Position numbers and translations under genes: made by a program
Source of the DNA: Longimicrobium sp.
GTDB lineage: Bacteria; Gemmatimonadota; Gemmatimonadetes; Longimicrobiales; Longimicrobiaceae
Direction: 5' to 3'
NCBI GenBank assembly: GCA_030446945.1
Contig: JAUJMI010000077.1
Coordinates: forward strand, 1-11,220
Length of the DNA stretch: 11,220 bases
Notes under the pieces: generated by a model
What the model was told of the DNA's origin: nothing
What the model saw: the letters and a program-made list of their open reading frames with translations, nothing else
The model's database searches: none
Part shown: one piece after another, positions 7,409 through 11,220 of the stretch
Layout of the letters: each line of letters starts with the position of its first letter
Position numbering within the stretch: position 1 is the stretch's first letter

Positions 7409-7876
7409 TCACCCGTCCCGAACCTGCCGCAGCGCCTCGTAAAGCCCCACCCCCACGGCGGTTGAGAGGTTGAGGCTGCGCGTCTCCGGCCGCATGGGGA
7501 TGCGCACGTGACGGCCGGGCGCCGTGGCGAGCACGTCGTCCGGCAGCCCCCGTGACTCCGGCCCGAAGACCAGCACGTCCCCCGGCGCGAACTCCGTCTC
7601 CCACAGCCCGCGCTCCGCCCTGGTGGTGAACATCCACGTCCTGCGCCCCTCGACACTCTCCGCGAAGTCTCGCCACGCCGCGTGCACCTGGTACTCCACG
7701 TGCTGCCAGTAGTCCATCAGCGCGCGCTTGGCCCTCGGGTGCGTGAACGAGAACCCCAGCTTCCCGATCAGGTGCAGCGGCGCCCCCGTCGCCCCGCACG
7801 TCCGCGCGATCGCCCCCGCGTTGCCGGGGATCTCGGGCTCGTACAGCGCGACGGCGATCTGGTTGGGTGTCAGCAT
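7409..7876 (-). CDS. trmL: tRNA (cytidine(34)-2'-O)-methyltransferase TrmL
   Basis: A SPOUT-class methyltransferase that uses SAM to 2'-O-methylate the wobble base of certain leucine tRNAs. The 155-residue length is typical of this minimal, linker-less SPOUT family. All three motifs are present: LYEPEIPGNAGAIARTCGAT (11-30), VFGPESRGLP (103-112) and IPMRPETRSLNLSTAVGVGL (126-145) followed by YEALRQ. The last two form the trefoil knot that binds SAM. I chose ATG 7876 (MLTPNQIAVALYEPEIP) because family members begin only a few residues before the first strand. An upstream in-frame TTG at 7918 would add a Cys-rich stretch and is unlikely. No clear ribosome site precedes either. The gene is followed at once by a hairpin and then the mdh promoter, so it is probably transcribed separately from mdh. 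A related TrmH-like specificity cannot be excluded but fits less well. Confidence 0.92.
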   Translation of the reverse strand: MLTPNQIAVALYEPEIPGNAGAIARTCGATGAPLHLIGKLGFSFTHPRAKRALMDYWQHVEYQVHAAWRDFAESVEGRRTWMFTTRAERGLWETEFAPGDVLVFGPESRGLPDDVLATAPGRHVRIPMRPETRSLNLSTAVGVGLYEALRQVRDG

Positions 7877-7884
7877 GGGCGGCG

Positions 7885-8120
7885 GTGGCGAGGTGAACTC
7901 GCTGCAACAACAGCACAAAGTCCGCCTGCGCGGACTCGGGGGCCGGATTTGCCCGGGCGGCGCAATGCCGGCGCGGGATGTGTCCGTAGGGGGCGGTGGA
8001 GCCGGGGAGAACTCGGAGCAGCGCTCCGCTCAGAAAATGGCGTGGGGCCAGTGCCGCGTTTCTCGAGCCGGATTCAGCCGCCTTCCCGTGGCTCCAGCCG
8101 GGGGCTTCAGCCCCCGGCGA
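7885..8120. repeat. Non-coding palindromic region, possible interspersed repeat
   Basis: The gap between trmL and the PAQR gene (7877-8174) has no convincing gene. It contains AGTCCGC-CTGC-GCGGACT (7919-7936), a 7-bp stem with a tetraloop, and GCCGGGGGC-TTCA-GCCCCCGGC (8097-8118 with one further T/A pair), a 9 to 10-bp stem. The second has the look of REP-like palindromes found in many copies in GC-rich genomes. Only one copy is in the window, so repeat status is an inference from style. The 8097-8118 hairpin is also about 57 bases after the PAQR stop and could serve as its terminator. Confidence 0.4.
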
Positions 8121-8174
8121 TGCGGCGCCGGTGCCGTCCGCCCCCGGTGCCATCGTTCACGGTGCCACGTGGGG

Positions 8175-8852
8175 TCACGACGCGACGCCACCCACCTGCG
8201 CCAGGACGGCGACGTAGTGGCAGACGCTGCCGGCGATCACGAACAGGTGCCAGATGGCGTGCGCGTACGGGATGCGTCGGCTATGATAGAATACCGTGCC
8301 GCCCGTGTACGCCAGCCCTCCCGCCACGATCCACAGCAGCGTCGAAGCCGGGAAGCGCTCCAGCATCGGCTTCGCGGCCACGATCGACATCCACCCCATC
8401 CCCAGGTACAGCGCGGTGGACGTGCGGGGGAAGCGGCCGGTGAAGAAGAGCTTGAAGACGACGCCGGCCGCGGCGAGCACCCACGCCACCGCCAGCAGCG
8501 CCCACCCGACGCCGCCGCGCAGACCCATCAGGGTGAACGGCGTGTAGGTACCCGCGATCAGCAGGTAGATGGCGCAGTGGTCGAAGACCTGCAGCCGCGC
8601 CTTCACCCGCGGCGTGCGCGCCGCGTGGTACAGCGTGGAGGCCGCGTAGAGCAGCACCAGCGTCGCGCCGAAGACCGCGCTGCCGAGCACCGCCCACCCG
8701 TCGCCGCCGAAGACGGCGACGGTCACGAGGCTGGCTGCCCCGGCGCTGCTCGCCACGAGCCCCGCGCCATGGGTGAGCGCGTTCGCCAGCTCCTCACGGG
8801 GTGTCGCGGATGCAGCATCCACCGGGGTCTCGCGGGTAGCAGGGTTGGTCAT
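8175..8852 (-). CDS. trhA: PAQR / hemolysin III family membrane protein (TrhA-like)
   Basis: A 225-residue inner-membrane protein of the hemolysin III (PAQR, adiponectin-receptor-related) family, with about seven membrane segments between residues 30 and 220. Bacterial members are linked to membrane energy and fluidity balance; hydrolase activity is suspected but not proven for most. The family signature is complete: EELANALTHGAG (20-31), STLYH with Ser72 and His76, FDHCAIYLLIAGTYTPF (90-106) with Asp91, and YAHAIWHLFVIAGS (196-209) with His198 and His202. In the eukaryotic relatives the Ser-x3-His, Asp and His-x3-His residues form a buried zinc site, and all are kept here. Start choice is uncertain: ATG 8852 gives MTNPATRE..., while ATG 8864 would add four residues (MCSV); neither has a good ribosome site. 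It is divergent from the lipoprotein gene at 8967, about 114 bases away. Confidence 0.9.
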   Translation of the reverse strand: MTNPATRETPVDAASATPREELANALTHGAGLVASSAGAASLVTVAVFGGDGWAVLGSAVFGATLVLLYAASTLYHAARTPRVKARLQVFDHCAIYLLIAGTYTPFTLMGLRGGVGWALLAVAWVLAAAGVVFKLFFTGRFPRTSTALYLGMGWMSIVAAKPMLERFPASTLLWIVAGGLAYTGGTVFYHSRRIPYAHAIWHLFVIAGSVCHYVAVLAQVGGVAS

Positions 8853-8954
8853 CACACTACACATCCGCACGAACCCGGCCGCGGCCCCGGAACACTCCCC
8901 CGCCCCGCCGGTGTAAGCCCGGGTAGAGGTCCCACAACGCGTCCACACCCTGCC

Positions 8955-8959
8955 GGAGA
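8955..8959 (+). promoter_or_regulatory. Ribosome binding site that sets the GTG start of the lipoprotein
   Basis: GGAGA lies seven bases before GTG 8967. The frame is open far upstream (to about 7728), so this site together with the signal peptide that follows decides the start. Confidence 0.65.
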
Positions 8960-8966
8960 CACTCCC

Positions 8967-10292
8967 GTGACCTCCCACACCGTCGCGCGCTGGACCCGCC
9001 GCGGCAGCGCCGCCCTGGTGCTCGTCCTGGCCGCGTGCGCGAGCGCGGAGAAGCGCATGAACCAGGGGCTGGCCCTGGAGCAGCGCGGCCGCCCCGCCGA
9101 CGCCGCCGAGCGCTACATCGACGCCCTGCAAAAGGATCCGTCGCTTGGCAGCGCGCGCGCCCGCCTGCAGGGGACCGGCGACCGCGCCGTGCAGGAAGCC
9201 ATCTCCGAATCCGCCGCGCTCGCCGCCACCGGCCGAGCCGCCGAGGCGGCCAACACACTGCTGCGCCTGGTCGCGCTCGGCCGCGACGCGGCGGCGGTCG
9301 GGGTGCGGCTAGCGCTGCCCGCCGACTACGCGCAGCGCCGCCGCGCCACCTTCGACCGCGCGATCGACGACGCCATCGCCCACGCGGAGCGAGTGGAGGG
9401 GAGCGGGAGCTTCGACGGGGCGGTGAGCCGGCTGGAGCGCGCCGCCAGCCGCTGGGAACCGGGGCCCGCACAGCGCGCCGGCCTGGACCGCGCCCGCTTC
9501 GGCGCGCAGCTGGGGTGGGCCGAGGCCGGGATGCGCGCCGGCCAGTACCGCGCCGCCCACGAGCGCGCCCGCGCCGCCGCGGCCCTCTTTGGCCGCGAAA
9601 GCCCCGAGGCCCGCCGCGCCCTCGCCCTGCAGGACGAGGCGCTGCGCCGCGGCACCCTGCGCGTCGCCATCCTGCCGGTGGGGAGCGAGCCGGGGGCGCG
9701 CGACAAGCTTCCGGACGACCTGGTGCCCGCGCTCAACGACGCGCTGGAGCTCAACCACTGGTCGCGCGCGCCGCTCTTCGTGCAGGTGCTGGACCCGCGG
9801 ACGGTGCGCGGAGCGGCGCGGCGGCACGGCTACGCTCGCCAGGCCGCCTCCCTGCGCGACGCGGTGGAGCTGGGGCGCGCGCTGGGCGCGGAGCTGGTGG
9901 TGAGGCCGGCCATCGACAGCGTCGCCGTTACGGAGAGCGGCGTCCGCGAGGCGCGCCGCCCCGCCCGCACCGCCGCCGGGGCGGACACCGCGTACACCAT
10001 GCGCGAGGGGCGCCGCGCGATGCGGGTGCGCGTCACCTACACCGTCGTGCGCGTGAACGACTACCGCGAGTCGGCGGAGGAGCGCGTGTGGGCGAGCGGC
10101 GACGCGGATTTCCGCGACGCCGTCTACCGCGGCAACCCGCGCGAGCTCACCCTCACCAGCCGCGAGCGCGACCTCTTCGACGAGCGCCAGGCGGACCGCG
10201 CCGGACGCGAGCTGATCGACGAGCTGACCCGCGAGCTGGGCCTGCGCATGGAGCGCGACGTCTTCGACCGCCTTCTGCGCGACGTGCGCTGA
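8967..10292 (+). CDS. TPR-containing lipoprotein with a CsgG/TolB-like C-terminal domain, function unknown
   Basis: A 441-residue predicted lipoprotein. The signal runs RWTRRGSAALVLVLAAC (residues 8-24) with lipobox LAAC and Cys24 as lipidation site. Residues 31-64 (MNQGLALEQRGRPADAAERY, then IDALQKDP) match a TPR helix pair. The part to about 225 is almost purely helical and rich in Ala and Arg (further degenerate repeats are likely, for example around 181-215). From about 229 the protein changes to an alpha/beta domain: LRVAILPVGS, then a DDLVPALNDAL helix and LGRALGAELVVRPAI. This recalls the first part of CsgG, LpoB and TolB N-terminal-like domains, where a strand 'vAVLPF' is followed by a helix and a second strand. 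The match is by pattern only. A long charged C-terminal helix ends the protein. A periplasmic or outer-membrane scaffold role is plausible. The start GTG has GGAGA seven bases upstream. The gene is monocistronic and ends in a strong terminator. Confidence 0.85.
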   Translation: MTSHTVARWTRRGSAALVLVLAACASAEKRMNQGLALEQRGRPADAAERYIDALQKDPSLGSARARLQGTGDRAVQEAISESAALAATGRAAEAANTLLRLVALGRDAAAVGVRLALPADYAQRRRATFDRAIDDAIAHAERVEGSGSFDGAVSRLERAASRWEPGPAQRAGLDRARFGAQLGWAEAGMRAGQYRAAHERARAAAALFGRESPEARRALALQDEALRRGTLRVAILPVGSEPGARDKLPDDLVPALNDALELNHWSRAPLFVQVLDPRTVRGAARRHGYARQAASLRDAVELGRALGAELVVRPAIDSVAVTESGVREARRPARTAAGADTAYTMREGRRAMRVRVTYTVVRVNDYRESAEERVWASGDADFRDAVYRGNPRELTLTSRERDLFDERQADRAGRELIDELTRELGLRMERDVFDRLLRDVR

Positions 10293-10309
10293 CGGGCCGG
10301 ACGCAATCC

Positions 10310-10350
10310 GACGGGGCGGGTGCTCTGGACCCGAGAGCACCCGCCCCGTC
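10310..10350. terminator. 17-bp perfect hairpin shared by two convergent genes
   Basis: GACGGGGCGGGTGCTCT (10310-10326) is the exact reverse complement of AGAGCACCCGCCCCGTC (10334-10350), with a 7-base loop. It lies 18 bases after the stop of the plus-strand lipoprotein and two bases after the stop of the minus-strand membrane protein, so it probably terminates both. No T-run is present on either side. Confidence 0.8.
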
Positions 10351-10352
10351 AT

Positions 10353-11220
10353 CTATCCGTCGCCCTCTCCGCTCTCCGGTGGAACCCACGCCCAAAACGT
10401 CGCCCCTCCGCCGACCACGCTCCCGAGGCCGAGGCTGAGAAGGAAGTGGTCCATCGAGAGCGGATCCGTCTCGATGAATGCCGCCAATACGGGACCCATC
10501 GACCAGTACGCGATGGTGCCCGCGATCATCCCCAGCACCGTCGCGCCCACGCGCCATCGGGCGAGCGGTCTGAAGATCCCCACGATGGCGCCGCCCACGA
10601 CACCAGCGGCCAGGTAGAGCGGGAATACGAGGAGTAAAGCGAGCGCGTCGGGAATCACCTCCGCTACGAAGAACGAAGTCGCTACTCCGGTCCACTGGCT
10701 GATCAGGGTCAGCACGACGATCACCAGCATGAGCGCCGCGGGGAGCGCGGCGATCCCGCAGAAGCCGAGCGCCAGGACCAATCCCCCCTCGACGCCCCAC
10801 ACCACGTCCGCACGTACGCGCGGCCAGAAGCCCGCCGGCCGGCGGCGATCCCCGTCTGACGGACGCCGGTCCAGAAGCCGGTCCACATCGCCCAGCACCG
10901 GGAGCACGAGCCCGGCCGTGTAGGGCTCCGGGCGGAGGCGCTCCTCCAGGAACTTCCCGCGCGCTTTGCAGTCTTTGCACTTTTGCACGTGCTTCAGAAC
11001 CAGCTCGAGCGCGGTGGGGTCCCGGGTCGAGAGCGCCCGAATGCTGACGACCGGGCAGGCGGGTGCTCCGGGCTCCGCCAGTGCCAGGTCGCGCTCCAGC
11101 TCCCAGAGGACCCGACCGAGCCTCCGCCGCTTCAGGTACGGCAGCCGCCCGCCCCGCTCCCATGCCTCGGTCCTGCTCGCCGGCACGCCCGCAATCTCGG
11201 CGACCCGCTCGAGCGCGATC
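10353..11220 (-). CDS. Membrane protein with HTH-like N-terminus and H-x3-C-x2-C motif (cut by the right edge)
   Basis: The frame is open from the stop at 10353 to the right edge (288 residues visible); the true start is probably outside the window. GTG 11186 is the only internal start near the edge, but the coding character continues beyond it. The residues before and after it (ALERVAEIAGVPASRTEAWE, then RGGRLPYLKRRRLGRVLWEL) look like one helix-turn-helix followed by a basic helix. Counting from GTG 11186, His66, Cys70 and Cys73 (KHVQKCKDC) form an H-x3-C-x2-C motif like the zinc-binding anti-sigma (ZAS/zf-HC2) domain. Then come about four hydrophobic segments (roughly 130-163, 174-206, 212-238, 246-266) with glycine-rich GGAIVG and VVGGG turns. 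A membrane-bound regulator, perhaps an anti-sigma-like sensor, would fit. I recognise no named family. It converges on the lipoprotein gene, with a shared hairpin between. Confidence 0.72.
   Translation of the reverse strand, partial: IALERVAEIAGVPASRTEAWERGGRLPYLKRRRLGRVLWELERDLALAEPGAPACPVVSIRALSTRDPTALELVLKHVQKCKDCKARGKFLEERLRPEPYTAGLVLPVLGDVDRLLDRRPSDGDRRRPAGFWPRVRADVVWGVEGGLVLALGFCGIAALPAALMLVIVVLTLISQWTGVATSFFVAEVIPDALALLLVFPLYLAAGVVGGAIVGIFRPLARWRVGATVLGMIAGTIAYWSMGPVLAAFIETDPLSMDHFLLSLGLGSVVGGGATFWAWVPPESGEGDG

Noticed and set aside
6281..7465. Plus-strand open frame opposite mdh
   Set aside because: Mirror of mdh codon bias; no recognisable protein.
7728..8966. Upstream part of the open frame that contains the TPR lipoprotein
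   Set aside because: It lies antisense to trmL and the PAQR gene and lacks protein character. The signal peptide and GGAGA site place the true start at GTG 8967.

Overview
The window is very GC-rich, densely coded DNA from a Gram-negative-type bacterium: it has two predicted lipoproteins with lipobox-like signals, a heme-containing succinate dehydrogenase and an LDH-like malate dehydrogenase. Codon use, gene order and the style of the intergenic elements remind me of Gemmatimonadota (Longimicrobium-like). That placement is an inference; no marker gene in the window proves it.

Left part (1-2004). The 5' end of recQ runs off the left edge on the minus strand. A roughly 300-base leader follows, with a weak promoter candidate and a 9-bp hairpin. 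It leads into what looks like a decayed RiPP-type cassette on the plus strand. A short Gly/Ser/Cys-tailed peptide can be read only if one frame change is allowed (604-757). Thirteen bases later comes a radical SAM enzyme (771-1346) that keeps its CxxxCxxC and GGE motifs but ends early at a frame break. A minus-strand gene for a small lipoprotein of unknown function converges on this cassette, and a 14-bp perfect hairpin separates the two.

Middle (2005-7876). About 700 bases without a convincing gene hold two strong hairpins; the one nearer sdhB is the likely operon terminator. Then comes a minus-strand block, in transcription order trmL, mdh, sdhC, sdhD, sdhA, sdhB. A compact terminator/promoter junction lies between trmL and mdh, with a TTGACA-N17-TATGTT promoter. 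It suggests that mdh and sdhCDAB are transcribed together. These genes catalyse two adjacent oxidative parts of the TCA cycle: succinate to fumarate with quinone reduction, and malate to oxaloacetate with NAD+ reduction. The four sdh genes overlap by 1 or 4 bases and are probably translationally coupled. All catalytic, flavin, iron-sulfur and heme ligand residues I checked are present.

Right part (7877-11220). A non-coding stretch with two palindromes, possibly an interspersed repeat, separates trmL from a PAQR/hemolysin III family membrane protein (minus). Divergent from it is a 441-residue lipoprotein with a TPR-like N-terminal part and a CsgG/TolB-like C-terminal part (plus). A 17-bp perfect hairpin then separates that gene from a convergent, edge-truncated membrane protein that combines a possible N-terminal helix-turn-helix, an H-x3-C-x2-C zinc-finger-like motif and about four membrane segments.

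Most of the window is ordinary housekeeping DNA. The parts most worth a second look are the broken peptide/radical SAM cassette, the intergenic palindromic region at 7885-8120, and the HTH/zinc-finger/membrane protein at the right edge.
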